Under the pieces are notes generated by a model. The model was not told the DNA's origin, made no database searches, and saw only the letters and a list, made by a program, of their open reading frames with translations. A stretch of DNA of 64,000 bases from DASUFE01 sp036274675. Lineage in GTDB: Bacteria > Pseudomonadota > Gammaproteobacteria > HTCC5015. Below, in pieces: positions 42,736 to 51,231 of this stretch (position 1 is its first letter; each line of letters begins with the position of its first letter). Location of the stretch: the NCBI GenBank assembly GCA_036274675.1, contig DASUFE010000058.1:24394-88393 (forward strand), read 5' to 3'. Made by a program: the position numbers and the translations under genes.

Positions 42736-43302
42736 TCACAAACTCCTCTTGCCTCGCGTTCTGCAAAGGGCGATCACGGCCAGCGCGCCGAGACCGATGG
42801 CGGTTTTTTTCACCACCCCGGCGCGGTTGTATCTCAGTGCCGCCTCGATACCCATTTCCCGGGGAATGTTGGGAATCCTGAGGCGGCTGATATCGAGCAG
42901 CAGTTCTTCGACCATATCCACCCGGTCCGCCAGCATCAGCAGCAGCCAATGCGACATCCGGCCTTCACTGATGCCGTAGGCAAAATCGCGCACCAAGCCG
43001 CTCAAGCCCCGCGGTGGGCATGCGTTACCGAAAACGGGCGTCAATCTGCCGTGCTCGGTGGACTTATGCACCTTGTTGCGGGGCACCTGCTGTTCGATGG
43101 GCGGATACAAAACCTCGGCTCCCAGGTCGGGGGCCTTGTCCATCGGCACACCGGGCCGCACACCGCCGTCAAGGTCCGAACCCCAGCCCTGGATCTTGGC
43201 CGACAGATCAAGCTCGCGCCGCTCGGCGGTCGTCAGTGCGCGGCCGCCGATATTCGGAACGGCCAGCACGTCCTTGGATGATTTTCCCAAAACCTGTTTC
43301 AT
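42736..43302 (-). CDS. Unknown protein with C-terminal hydrophobic segment, partner of the zinc dehydrogenase
   Basis: I do not recognise this 188-residue protein. AGGAGG seven bases before the ATG and 13-base spacing after the dehydrogenase stop make it a real, cotranscribed gene. The first 100 residues are soluble and Pro/Gly-rich (GWGSDLDGGVRPGVPMDKAP), then helical (LLLMLADRVDMVEELLLDIS). A hydrophobic stretch near the end (KKTAIGLGALAVIALC) precedes a basic tail and may anchor it in the membrane. No catalytic motif is evident. Confidence 0.7.
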   Translation of the reverse strand: MKQVLGKSSKDVLAVPNIGGRALTTAERRELDLSAKIQGWGSDLDGGVRPGVPMDKAPDLGAEVLYPPIEQQVPRNKVHKSTEHGRLTPVFGNACPPRGLSGLVRDFAYGISEGRMSHWLLLMLADRVDMVEELLLDISRLRIPNIPREMGIEAALRYNRAGVVKKTAIGLGALAVIALCRTRGKRSL

Positions 43303-43315
43303 ACGCGTTCCTCCT

Positions 43316-44473
43316 TCAGTGTCCCGCCCGTGGCGGAATCACCATCGGTTTGATGCAGCCGTCGTATTTGCCGGCAAAGATGCGGTAACCGTCGTTGATA
43401 TCTTCCAGCGGAATACGGTGGGTGATTACGTCCTTTGGATTGATATGTCCGGCCTGGATATGGTGGAAACAACGCGGAATGTTCCGCTTCACGCTCGCCT
43501 GGGCCATCCGCATATTGATGCCCTTGTTCATGGCATCGCCGATCTTGACGATGTTGGGCACCGGGCCGTAGACACCGATGATGGAAACCGTGCCCCCCTT
43601 GCGCACCGAATCGATCGCCCAGTTCAGCGCGGCGGCCGAGCCGCCCTGCAGCCTGAACGGACGGATGCCGAGGGCTCTCTGCGCGATGCTGCCGCGCGAC
43701 TCGCAACCCACGGCATCGATGGCGGCGTCCCAGCCGAGCCAGTCGCTCTCTCTCTTGAGATACCAGACCATGTCCGACACTTCCCGGAAATTGAGAATCT
43801 CGCATTGGGCGAATCTGCGGGCGAAGTCGAGCCGATAATCGTATTCGTCGATAATTAGCACTCTTCCCGCACCCATAAACCAGGCGCATTTGGCGGCGAA
43901 CAGACCGATGGGCCCGGCGCCGAAGATCACGACCGAATCGCCTTTCTTGATATCGGCCATCTCGGCAGCCTGGTATCCGGTCGGATAGGCATCTGCGCAC
44001 AGTACCGCGTTCTCGTCATCGATATCGTCCGGTACTTTTATCAGACCCGCGTCGGCGAAGGGTGTGCGCACGTATTCCGCCTGGCCGCCGTCGTAACCAC
44101 CGGTCATATGACTGTAGCCGTAGAAACCGCCGCTTGCGGTTGCGAAGGGATTGGTATTGTGGCAGTTGCCGTACAAGCCCTTCTGGCAGAAATAGCATTC
44201 GCCGCAAAAAATATTGAATGGCACGATCACTCTGTCGCCGATTTTTATCTTGCGCACATTCGATCCGATCTCCTCGACGATACCGACCATTTCATGGCCG
44301 AAGGTCTGGCCGACGCGTGTATCCGGCACCAGGCCGTGATAGAGGTGAAGGTCCGATCCGCAGATACAGGCCCGCGTAACCCTTACAAGCGCATCCCTGG
44401 GATGCTCGATCTCGGGCATCGGTTTGTGCACCGCCTTGACTCGGCAAGGTCCTTTATATGTCATCGCTAGCAT
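43316..44473 (-). CDS. Zinc-dependent alcohol dehydrogenase, MDR superfamily
   Basis: Medium-chain dehydrogenase of 385 residues, similar to the glutathione-independent formaldehyde dehydrogenase-like branch. Catalytic zinc ligands: Cys in ACICGSDLHLYHG and His in FGHEMVGIVEEIG. The structural zinc lobe is FCGECYFCQKGLYGNC (four Cys). The cofactor loop VVIFGAGPIGLFAAKCAWFM is followed by an acidic residue in IIDEYDYR, favouring NAD. GGAGG lies four bases before the ATG. Substrate unknown; aldehyde or alcohol detoxification is plausible. Confidence 0.9.
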   Translation of the reverse strand: MLAMTYKGPCRVKAVHKPMPEIEHPRDALVRVTRACICGSDLHLYHGLVPDTRVGQTFGHEMVGIVEEIGSNVRKIKIGDRVIVPFNIFCGECYFCQKGLYGNCHNTNPFATASGGFYGYSHMTGGYDGGQAEYVRTPFADAGLIKVPDDIDDENAVLCADAYPTGYQAAEMADIKKGDSVVIFGAGPIGLFAAKCAWFMGAGRVLIIDEYDYRLDFARRFAQCEILNFREVSDMVWYLKRESDWLGWDAAIDAVGCESRGSIAQRALGIRPFRLQGGSAAALNWAIDSVRKGGTVSIIGVYGPVPNIVKIGDAMNKGINMRMAQASVKRNIPRCFHHIQAGHINPKDVITHRIPLEDINDGYRIFAGKYDGCIKPMVIPPRAGH

Positions 44474-44784
44474 GGTACCTCCTGTGCTGCTGCGCTTTCA
44501 GCGCGCCGAAAGCGGAAGAAAAGTCTTTGTGCTTGCAAGAAACTCGCCCGGTTTCATCCAGCAATCCAAATCTCAAGCAGAATGGTTTCCATATTCGCGA
44601 GCTTCGGCTCAATGCAGGCCGCAGCAAGCATTGAAATCCAGGCAGGCAGCGTGCCCGGAAAGACCGGTATCTAAACCTTTGGTATCTTCGCGTCCGATTT
44701 TGACAGGCTTTTGAATTTAAGGAACGAGTGTATCCGATTCCGGATCGAGAGCGGACAGTCACCGGTAGCAGGGATGTCATGCCG
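44474..44784. other. Intergenic region upstream of the SRPBCC remnant
   Basis: About 310 bases without a supported gene. It does not encode the missing N-terminal half of the SRPBCC protein in any frame that I can see. The promoter of the dehydrogenase gene on the minus strand must lie here, but I could not identify it. Confidence 0.4.
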
Positions 44785-45025
44785 CAATCAAACTTACTTC
44801 CATGCCATCATGCCGAATAACCGGATTGTTTTCTCATACACCATGGCGTTCGGGGACAACCCTTTCTCCGCTTCACTGTCGACGATCGAGATATTCCCTT
44901 CGAAAAAAGGATCAAAGCTTGTTTTCACCGAGCAGGATGCCTTCTTTGAGAACTCGGATGGCCCGCGCCTTCGGGAAGAAGGCTGGAATAAATTACTCGA
45001 AAGTCTCGGCAACGAAATCGGATAG
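44785..45025 (+). pseudogene. 5'-truncated SRPBCC/AHSA1-family gene
   Basis: The frame encodes only the C-terminal half of an AHSA1-type SRPBCC protein: NNRIVFSYTMAFGDNPFSAS, LVFTEQDAFFENSDG and REEGWNKLLESLGNEIG. Family members are about 140-160 residues and begin with a beta strand and helix that are missing here. Such genes usually travel with an ArsR-type regulator, and one follows at 45046. I read it as a decayed pair; a short frame open from 44711 could still be translated. Confidence 0.65.
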
Positions 45026-45045
45026 CGGAACAATCATACGCGCCC

Positions 45046-45357
45046 GTGAAGCGGAAATTCAGCCGTGTCTTCCATGCACTGGGCGACCCAACCCGCATGG
45101 CTATTTACACAAGGCTCAGTCGTGGCCCCGTCGCTTTGTCAGAGCTCGCAAAACTGTTCGACATGTCGCTGCAAGCGGCAGGACAGCAACTGCTGGAGAA
45201 ATGCGGACTGGTGCAGACCGAGAAAACCGGGAGAACCAGGACCTGTGCGATCCAATCCGAAGGATTGCTGCGTCTGGAACGCTGGATCGGCGAAAGGAAA
45301 CCGCTCTGGCAAAAACGCCTGGACAAGCTCGGCACGCTTCTGGACGAGCCGGATTGA
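45046..45357 (+). CDS. ArsR/SmtB-family transcriptional regulator
   Basis: Winged-helix regulator of 103 residues from a GTG start. FHALGDPTRMAIYTRLSRGP begins the domain and LSELAKLFDMSLQAAGQQLL is the recognition helix region. There is no Cys-rich metal site of the ArsR/SmtB sensor type, so it probably belongs to the non-metal subgroup paired with SRPBCC proteins. Its usual partner lies just upstream but is truncated. Confidence 0.85.
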   Translation: MKRKFSRVFHALGDPTRMAIYTRLSRGPVALSELAKLFDMSLQAAGQQLLEKCGLVQTEKTGRTRTCAIQSEGLLRLERWIGERKPLWQKRLDKLGTLLDEPD

Positions 45358-45515
45358 ACAGCCTGACCCGCCAGGTTGGTATCCGGGTTTTATGCTTGAG
45401 TCAGTGATTTTCCAGTGGCGCTTTCAGCCGAAAGTATGATCCTCCCTCCCCTCAAGGGTGGCAGAATTCGCTTGCGGATGCGCCATATCCGCCTGTCATC
45501 GGGAGGAGATCTGCC

Positions 45516-45761
45516 ATGTTGGATATTGCCAAGCAACCGGATTCGATTACCTTCGATATTACACAGCTTATGGGCGAACTCAGCTTTATCACCGGCCCGC
45601 ATGCCGCCTCGATGATGCGCAGGCTGGCGGATGCTCTCGACCTGGATTTAATAAATTTTTTCCCGGAATCAAACGAAGAAACGCACGTGGCTAAATTCAT
45701 CGAGTTTCTGCGCCGGATTGAGAAAGCCAAAATTGTCTATTCGGCGACGGCCGAGGAATAA
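45516..45761 (+). CDS. Small protein of unknown function
   Basis: Protein of 81 residues from MLDIAKQPDSITFDITQLMG. The ribosome-binding site GGAGGAG seven bases before the ATG is excellent, which supports a real gene. It is predicted largely helical (ASMMRRLADALDLDLINFFP, VAKFIEFLRRIEKAKIV) and acidic, with no membrane segment. I recognise no family. Confidence 0.6.
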   Translation: MLDIAKQPDSITFDITQLMGELSFITGPHAASMMRRLADALDLDLINFFPESNEETHVAKFIEFLRRIEKAKIVYSATAEE

Positions 45762-45835
45762 TAAATCCCGAGCCTTCCTCTCCGGATTCCAGTCCGCCCA
45801 CAAGCCCCGGAAACAGCCAACAAGCCGCGGCCAGA

Positions 45836-46426
45836 TCAACTTCTCCAGTCAGGCTTGAATTTACCTTCTGATTGAATCAGCTCCAGAGGATTCCGCAGAC
45901 TGGGCTGCTCCCTCGATTGCAGGACAGGGCTAAGCTGCGCGGGATCGCCTTTTTTTCCGATCGCGATCATAACCTCGATGTTGTAATTCTCGGGTACTTC
46001 GAAATCCCGGCGGATTTTTTGTTTATCAATGCCGGCCATTGCGTGTGAAGACCATCCCATGCGGGTTAGTTGCAAAGCCAGGCTCATCCATGCAGCGCCG
46101 GCATCAAACGAATAAGAAGAGGATTCCGTCAGCTGCCCATTGGACATGAAATCTTTTTTAGAAAGCAAAATCAGCAGAGCCGATGCGTTTTTTGCCCATT
46201 CCCGATTTCCTTCATTCAGGCACTCCAGGAACAAAGGCCAGGTCACGGAGCCCAGGCGGGAAAAAATGAACCTCCAGGGCTGGGTGTTACCGCCGGAAGG
46301 CGACCAGCGCGCTGCTTCGAGGGCTGCTTGAAGAATCTCATCCGGGAGCGGCTCGCCCGTGAAGGCACGGGGTGACCACCTTTGAGTGAAAGTCGGATCG
46401 ATTTCAAAGTTTGTTTCTCTGGTCAT
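45836..46426 (-). CDS. Nitroreductase-family oxidoreductase
   Basis: FMN-dependent reductase of 196 residues from MTRETNFEIDPTF. RWSPRAFTGEPLPDEILQAA and AARWSPSGGNTQPWRFIF are the N-terminal FMN-binding signature, and EVMIAIGKKGDPAQL the C-terminal one. AAGGACGAG precedes the ATG at 46426; an upstream TTG is less likely. The substrate (quinone, nitroaromatic or other) is not predictable. Confidence 0.9.
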   Translation of the reverse strand: MTRETNFEIDPTFTQRWSPRAFTGEPLPDEILQAALEAARWSPSGGNTQPWRFIFSRLGSVTWPLFLECLNEGNREWAKNASALLILLSKKDFMSNGQLTESSSYSFDAGAAWMSLALQLTRMGWSSHAMAGIDKQKIRRDFEVPENYNIEVMIAIGKKGDPAQLSPVLQSREQPSLRNPLELIQSEGKFKPDWRS

Positions 46427-46455
46427 ATGTCTCGTCCTTATCAAAGAGAGAATTT

Positions 46456-46865
46456 GTTCCCCTGGGAATTACGGCCAATTTCCTGCAGGCCGCCCTCGAG
46501 CGAGCTTCTTTTCGTGAATTGTGCTCCCGGCGCCGCGCCGTGCGAAGCATGGCGCAAGCAATAGAAACAGTGTCGAACCCACAATATATTTCCCCTGGGG
46601 GATTACTCGGGCTGTCCCTGCCCTCGCCCTGCGGGCCAGCTACGTTCGCGCTGCTCACTCCGCTGTTCAAAAACGCTCCCGGCGCCGCGCCATGCGAAGT
46701 ATGGCGCAAGCAATAGAAACAATGTCGAACCCGATTCGAAATGCGTCCCCCGGGGGATTGTCTGCAACATCCCTGTCGCAGACCCTTCGCTACGCTCAGG
46801 GCTGGCGCGCCAAATCGCTCCCGGCGATTTGGTCGAACCCGCTTTTTAAAACGGGGGTTCGAATC
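46456..46865. repeat. Degenerate repeats beside tRNA-Glu
   Basis: No gene is supported here. A 58-base unit at 46523-46580 recurs at 46675-46732 with three differences; a shortened third copy (GCTCCCGGCG...GGTCGAACCC) is at 46817-46840. Between and before the units, CCCCTGGG(GG)ATT-like stretches occur at 46458, 46591 and 46745. These resemble the 3' part of the tRNA-Glu gene at 46924-46938 (GTCCCCTGGGGGATT). The region looks like repeated capture or duplication of the tRNA end. Confidence 0.7.
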
Positions 46866-46884
46866 ACCTCATGAAAGGCCAAAT

Positions 46885-46917
46885 AAAAAACCCACCCGCA
46901 AGGGGTGGGTTTTTTTA
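46885..46917 (-). terminator. Terminator after tRNA-Glu (bidirectional)
   Basis: AAAAAACCCACCC, loop, then GGGTGGGTTTTTT: a strong stem flanked by A- and T-runs on both sides. On the minus strand it closes the gltX-tRNA-Ala-tRNA-Glu unit. Confidence 0.9.
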
Positions 46918-46919
46918 TT

Positions 46920-46995
46920 TGGCGTCCCCTGGGGGATTCGAACCCCCGTTACCGCCGTGAAAGGGCAGTGTCCTGGGCCTCTAGACGAAGGGGAC
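46920..46995 (-). tRNA. tRNA-Glu (anticodon TTC)
   Basis: Read on the minus strand, GTCCCCTTCGTCTAGAGG begins a 76-base cloverleaf with anticodon loop CTTTCAC and T-arm GGGGGTTCGAATCCCCC; the acceptor closes as AGGGGAC-G and CCA is encoded. It lies 19 bases downstream of tRNA-Ala. Confidence 0.97.
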
Positions 46996-47014
46996 GTGAG
47001 TGGCTGGAGGGAGT

Positions 47015-47090
<76 letters not shown>

Positions 47091-47146
47091 AGCCATAAGA
47101 GGCGGCAATGTACGTAAAGGACCCCGGATTGTCAAGGAAAGTCTGA

Positions 47147-48562
47147 CTAGGCCGGGTTTTTCTTACGTATAAAGTCGAGTGCGCGCTCGATCCGCGCCAA
47201 CGCGCGTTCCCGGCCCGTCAGATACACCGTCAGATCGATCGAGGGTGCCGGAGCGCCGCCCGTTATAGCCGTCCGCAGTGGCTGGCCGACTTTGCCCATG
47301 CCGACGCCGAGTTCAGCACCGGTATTTTCTACCGCCTTGTGTATATTTTCCTGCCCCCAGGTATCGCCGCTCATTGAATGCAACTTCTCATATATCAGGG
47401 ACAAAGGCTTTTCCGCCCCGGAAACAAGACTCTTCGCGGCGGCTTTCTCATCGTACTGAGCGAAATCCTGGTAGAAGAAGGCGCTGATCTGCGCCAGTTC
47501 CACCAAGGTTTTGGCCCGCTCGCGTTGTGCTCTCACCACCTCGACCAACGGCGCGCCCTTGCCCGCATCGATTCCGGACCGCTCCATATATATCTGCAGG
47601 CGCCGGGCAATATCTTCTTCCGGCAGCGCCTTGAGATAATGCTGGTTCAGCCACAGCAGCTTTTCCGGATTGAAGGTGGAGGCCGCCTTGTTGACGTCCG
47701 AAATATCGAACAGCTCAGTCATTTCCTGCAGACTGAATACTTCACGGTCGCCGTGCGACCACCCCAGCCGCACCAGGTAATTGAGCAGCGCCTCCGGCAA
47801 ATATCCGTCCGCCTCATACTGCATGACGCTGACCGCGCCGTGACGCTTCGAGAGACGGCTGCCGTCCGCCCCCAGAATCATGGGCACGTGCGCGTATTGT
47901 GGTGGCGTCGCGCCGAGCGCCCGCAGTATGTTGATCTGACGGGGCGTATTGTTCAAATGATCGTCGCCGCGAATCACATGTGTGACGCGCATGTCCATGT
48001 CGTCCACCACGACCGTCAGGTTATAGGTTGGGGTGCCGTCGCTGCGGGCGATGATCAGATCGTCCAACTCGGTATTCTCGAACACAACTTTGCCGCGGAT
48101 ACGATCGTCGACCACCACGGCGCCGGAATCCGGGTTGCGGAAACGCACCACGGGCTGCACGCCCGCGGGAACATCTTTGCGGTGCCGGCACAAACCGTCA
48201 TAGCGCGGCTTCTGCTTGGTTGCCATCTGTTCCGCGCGCAGGCCTTCAAGCCGTTCCTTGGAGCAGTAGCAATGGTAGGCATGTCCGGAATGCAGCATCC
48301 CGGCAATGACTTCCTTATATCGGTCGAAACGGCGGCTCTGGTAGAAAGGGCCTTCATCATGGCTCAATCCCAACCAGTCCATGCCCTGCAGGATCGCATC
48401 GACGGACTCCTGAGTCGAACGCTCCAGGTCGGTGTCCTCGATGCGCAGAATAAAAGCGCCGCCGTGCCGGCGGGCGTACAGCCAGGAAAACAGGGCGGTA
48501 CGGGCGCCGCCGATGTGCAGATAGCCGGTTGGGCTCGGGGCGAAACGGGTTCTGATGGTCAT
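47147..48562 (-). CDS. gltX: Glutamyl-tRNA synthetase GltX
   Basis: Class I aminoacyl-tRNA synthetase charging tRNA-Glu; 471 residues from MTIRTRFAPSPTG. The HIGH motif is GYLHIGGAR and the KMSKS equivalent is SRLSKRHGA. A four-residue Cys/His cluster region is visible at YHCYCSKERLEGLRAEQMAT and CRHRKDVPAG, suggesting the zinc-binding variant found in many proteobacteria. Upstream in-frame residues lack similarity, so the ATG at 48560-48562 is used. It is followed by tRNA-Ala and its own substrate tRNA-Glu. Confidence 0.97.
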   Translation of the reverse strand: MTIRTRFAPSPTGYLHIGGARTALFSWLYARRHGGAFILRIEDTDLERSTQESVDAILQGMDWLGLSHDEGPFYQSRRFDRYKEVIAGMLHSGHAYHCYCSKERLEGLRAEQMATKQKPRYDGLCRHRKDVPAGVQPVVRFRNPDSGAVVVDDRIRGKVVFENTELDDLIIARSDGTPTYNLTVVVDDMDMRVTHVIRGDDHLNNTPRQINILRALGATPPQYAHVPMILGADGSRLSKRHGAVSVMQYEADGYLPEALLNYLVRLGWSHGDREVFSLQEMTELFDISDVNKAASTFNPEKLLWLNQHYLKALPEEDIARRLQIYMERSGIDAGKGAPLVEVVRAQRERAKTLVELAQISAFFYQDFAQYDEKAAAKSLVSGAEKPLSLIYEKLHSMSGDTWGQENIHKAVENTGAELGVGMGKVGQPLRTAITGGAPAPSIDLTVYLTGRERALARIERALDFIRKKNPA

Positions 48563-48812
48563 TCCGTGTGGATTCAACTGTGGAGGCAAGGCGCGGATTC
48601 TAGCAAAAAGCGCGAACAGCGTCTCACTTGTCCCCGGGGCTTTTGCACGGGCCCGGAAAGCTGGCTTATAGTATGCCCTGCGCGGCAGGGATAGGATTAC
48701 GCGCGATGCATGGTCCGGCACGGGCGCGTTGAATACGCCGGATTAAATACCTAGGGTTGGCAGGGATTTTATGGCATATTTAGCCCCGGCACTAACTTCA
48801 AAGAAACCAATA

Positions 48813-49547
48813 ATGGCTGAGCCAAAGACTTTCCAGTGGAGATCCTGCGGCCTTACCACCGTAGGCGCCGTACGCAAACATAACGAAGATTCCTATCTGG
48901 CCCTGCCCGAACACAACCTGTGGGTGGTCGCGGACGGCATGGGCGGACACTTGCGCGGCGACGTCGCCAGCCAGGCGGTCGTGCAGGCCTATAATAATTT
49001 CGCGCCGGCACGCACCCTGTCCCAGACCATCGACGACCTGGAAGAACGCGCGCTGAAGGTGAACAGCAAGCTGCGGGAGAACATCGGCGACCATCCTGGC
49101 AACGTGATGGGCAGCACCGTCGCCATGATGTACGCGAAGAACCAGTACGCCTATTTCCTGTGGGCCGGCGACAGCCGTATCTACCGTTACCGCAAACGCA
49201 AGCTGGAACAGATTTCGCACGACCACAGCTTCATTCAGGAAAGCGTGGACAAGGACGTGATGACGACCGAGGAGGCTTCCAACCACCCGTCGTCCAATAT
49301 CATCACGCGCGCGGTGGGCGTCCATAATTTCCTCTATCTCGATATCGACTTTCTCGAAGTCGAGGAAGGCGACAAGTTCCTGCTCTGCAGCGATGGCCTG
49401 TTCAAGGACGTCGTGACCGAGGAAATTGCGGTGCAACTGGACAAGATCCCGTTCAAGGCCGCCGAGGGCCTGATCGACATGGCGCTGTCCAAAGGCGCCA
49501 ATGACAATGTCACGGTAATCGTGATCGAATCCCTTCCCAGGAGCTGA
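48813..49547 (+). CDS. PP2C-family serine/threonine protein phosphatase
   Basis: Cytosolic metal-dependent phosphatase, 244 residues. PPM motifs are complete: VRKHNEDSYLALPE, VVADGMGGHLRGDVASQAVV, FLWAGDSRIYRYRKRKL, LCSDGLFKDVVTEEI and KGANDNVTVIVIES. The Asp residues that bind the two metals are all there. ATG at 48813 starts close to the domain; an ATG at 48771 with a weak AGGG site is the alternative. It is followed after 7 bases by a membrane protein and faces an FHA-domain cyclase, so phospho-threonine signalling is likely, but no kinase gene lies in the window. Confidence 0.92.
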   Translation: MAEPKTFQWRSCGLTTVGAVRKHNEDSYLALPEHNLWVVADGMGGHLRGDVASQAVVQAYNNFAPARTLSQTIDDLEERALKVNSKLRENIGDHPGNVMGSTVAMMYAKNQYAYFLWAGDSRIYRYRKRKLEQISHDHSFIQESVDKDVMTTEEASNHPSSNIITRAVGVHNFLYLDIDFLEVEEGDKFLLCSDGLFKDVVTEEIAVQLDKIPFKAAEGLIDMALSKGANDNVTVIVIESLPRS

Positions 49548-49554
49548 CGCGGTC

Positions 49555-50166
49555 ATGGCAGGCAGAAGAACCGGCAAGATAGAAGGCTCCAATCTGCGGA
49601 TCCTCGCGATCGCCTTCGCCAACAACCGCATCGACCGCAAAACCTACCTGAGACTGCGCACCCAACAGCTGAGCGCGCTCGAATTCAGCAAACCGCTGCC
49701 GGCGCTGCCGCCGGAACTGCTGGATATCAGCGTGCCTTCGGTAAAGATCGACGCACCGCACGTCAACAGGAAACCGGATTACGGCCCTGTCATCAAATGG
49801 TTGATCATTGCGCTGATCGCGCTTGCGGCCGCCACCGCCGCCTATATCGGATATCTGCGCCTGCAGAACGGCTCCGAAGTCAGCCTGGCGCCGGCACCGA
49901 CGCTGGAACAGCGGGCGGAAACACTCCTCGCGAAGCAGGACTGGGCGCAAGAAGACCTTGGCGACTTCAGTGACAACTGGTCGGCGCTTTCTGATGTGGA
50001 AAAGCTGGCTGCGCGGCAGGAACCCTGGTTTCCCAGGCTGGAGGCTGAAATCCTCCAGCGTATCAACCTGCTCAAGCAGCAACGCGGCACCACGGACAAT
50101 CTTCGCGAATACCAGAACAAGCTGAACGCGTTGCGCGTCTTTTACGCCGAAGTCGTGGCCGAATAA
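49555..50166 (+). CDS. Unknown single-pass membrane protein coupled to PP2C
   Basis: Protein of 203 residues: a basic cytosolic N-terminus (MAGRRTGKIEGSNLRILAIA), a membrane helix around 79-102 (VIKWLIIALIALAAATAAYI), then a charged helical periplasmic or cytosolic part (RAETLLAKQDWAQEDLGDFS, ILQRINLLKQQRGTTDNLRE). No family recognised. Seven bases separate it from the PP2C gene, so the two are probably one operon and may work together. Confidence 0.7.
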   Translation: MAGRRTGKIEGSNLRILAIAFANNRIDRKTYLRLRTQQLSALEFSKPLPALPPELLDISVPSVKIDAPHVNRKPDYGPVIKWLIIALIALAAATAAYIGYLRLQNGSEVSLAPAPTLEQRAETLLAKQDWAQEDLGDFSDNWSALSDVEKLAARQEPWFPRLEAEILQRINLLKQQRGTTDNLREYQNKLNALRVFYAEVVAE

Positions 50167-50221
50167 TCCAGAGGCGTGCAGCCGCTTCTTTCCGGGCCGG
50201 CAGGCGGTTTATCCGGGTTCT

Positions 50222-51130
50222 TTATTGGCACACGAAATGGATAACGTGTTCGGGCTCATCGGCGGCGGGTTTGCCCAGACTGATACTGCCTTTTCCCCAT
50301 AAAGGCAGGCCCTCCCGGCGCAGGTAGACTTCTTTGCCATCCTGGGTGCGGACAAAAGTACCATTGGTGCTCTGGTCCACCAGCATGAACTTGCCGCGGC
50401 TGTATTCCAGGCGGCAGTGCGCGCGCGAGGCGAGATCGGCTTCCACGGGCAGGTCGCATTGCTGACCGCGGCCGATGACTTTGTTGGCCTGCTCAGGCTT
50501 GAGTAAAAGTTCGCGAGCCCGGTAGCGCAGGTGCAGCTGCCGCGCCGCGTCGCCGACGTGCGTGAACGAATCGCGGCCCACCTGAGTGATATCTTCTTCC
50601 TGCCCCCATAACACCTCATAAACATCGATCGCACTGGTTTTGCCCTTGAGTTGGGCCCGGTCGTAAATGCGCGCGCGGGCGCCGATCTCCGGCGAACTCC
50701 GGTTCACGGTATCGCCGGTCGTGATAACCTGGTGAGCTTGCGCGATGTCCACGACGCGGGCAGCGACATTCACCGCATCCCCATGCACGTCGCCGTTGGC
50801 GGTATCGAGAATCGCGGGACCGTAGTGCAGCCCTACCCGTATAGCCAAGGGTACGCCCTGGGCCGGCACGGATTTGATCTGGTCCTGCATTACGCATGCC
50901 GCTTGCAAGGCATCATCGACACGCTCGAAGCGGCACATGATTTCGTCGCCGATGGTCTTGATCACCTTTCCCTTGAAAGTGCCCGTAATCTGCGCCAGCA
51001 TCGACAGGGCCTGCGCGAGCGCCGCCTGCGCAGACACATCGCCCAGACTTTCATACAGTTTGCTGCTGCCGGCCACATCGGCAAACAGAATCGCACACTC
51101 TATATTTTCCTTTGGCATGCTGGCCTGCAT
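50222..51130 (-). CDS. Class III adenylate/guanylate cyclase with C-terminal FHA domain
   Basis: Predicted soluble nucleotide cyclase of about 302 residues. Cyclase homology domain (about 10-175): metal Asp in ILFADVAGSSKLYESLGD, second metal Asp and substrate Lys in KVIKTIGDEIMCRFE, transition-state Asn and Arg in GDAVNVAARVVDIA, all intact. A linker leads to an FHA domain (about 215-300): ANKVIGRGQQCDLPVEADLA, SRAHCRLEYSRGKFMLVDQS and TNGTFVR, the phosphothreonine-binding loops. FHA may tie cyclase output to protein phosphorylation. ATG 51130 or 51118 are both possible starts; frames further upstream are spurious. Confidence 0.9.
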   Translation of the reverse strand: MQASMPKENIECAILFADVAGSSKLYESLGDVSAQAALAQALSMLAQITGTFKGKVIKTIGDEIMCRFERVDDALQAACVMQDQIKSVPAQGVPLAIRVGLHYGPAILDTANGDVHGDAVNVAARVVDIAQAHQVITTGDTVNRSSPEIGARARIYDRAQLKGKTSAIDVYEVLWGQEEDITQVGRDSFTHVGDAARQLHLRYRARELLLKPEQANKVIGRGQQCDLPVEADLASRAHCRLEYSRGKFMLVDQSTNGTFVRTQDGKEVYLRREGLPLWGKGSISLGKPAADEPEHVIHFVCQ

Positions 51131-51231
51131 ATTATGAGCGGTGGAAACACTATATACAGAAGTCTCTTCCGATTCCACAGTCCCCGTTCCGGGACGGCGA
51201 ACCCACATCCTTATGTATAATAGGCCGCAAC

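Noticed and set aside
46456..46995. Prophage or genomic island at tRNA-Glu
   Set aside because: Repeats suggest past events, but there is no integrase, no phage gene and the neighbouring genes are ordinary.
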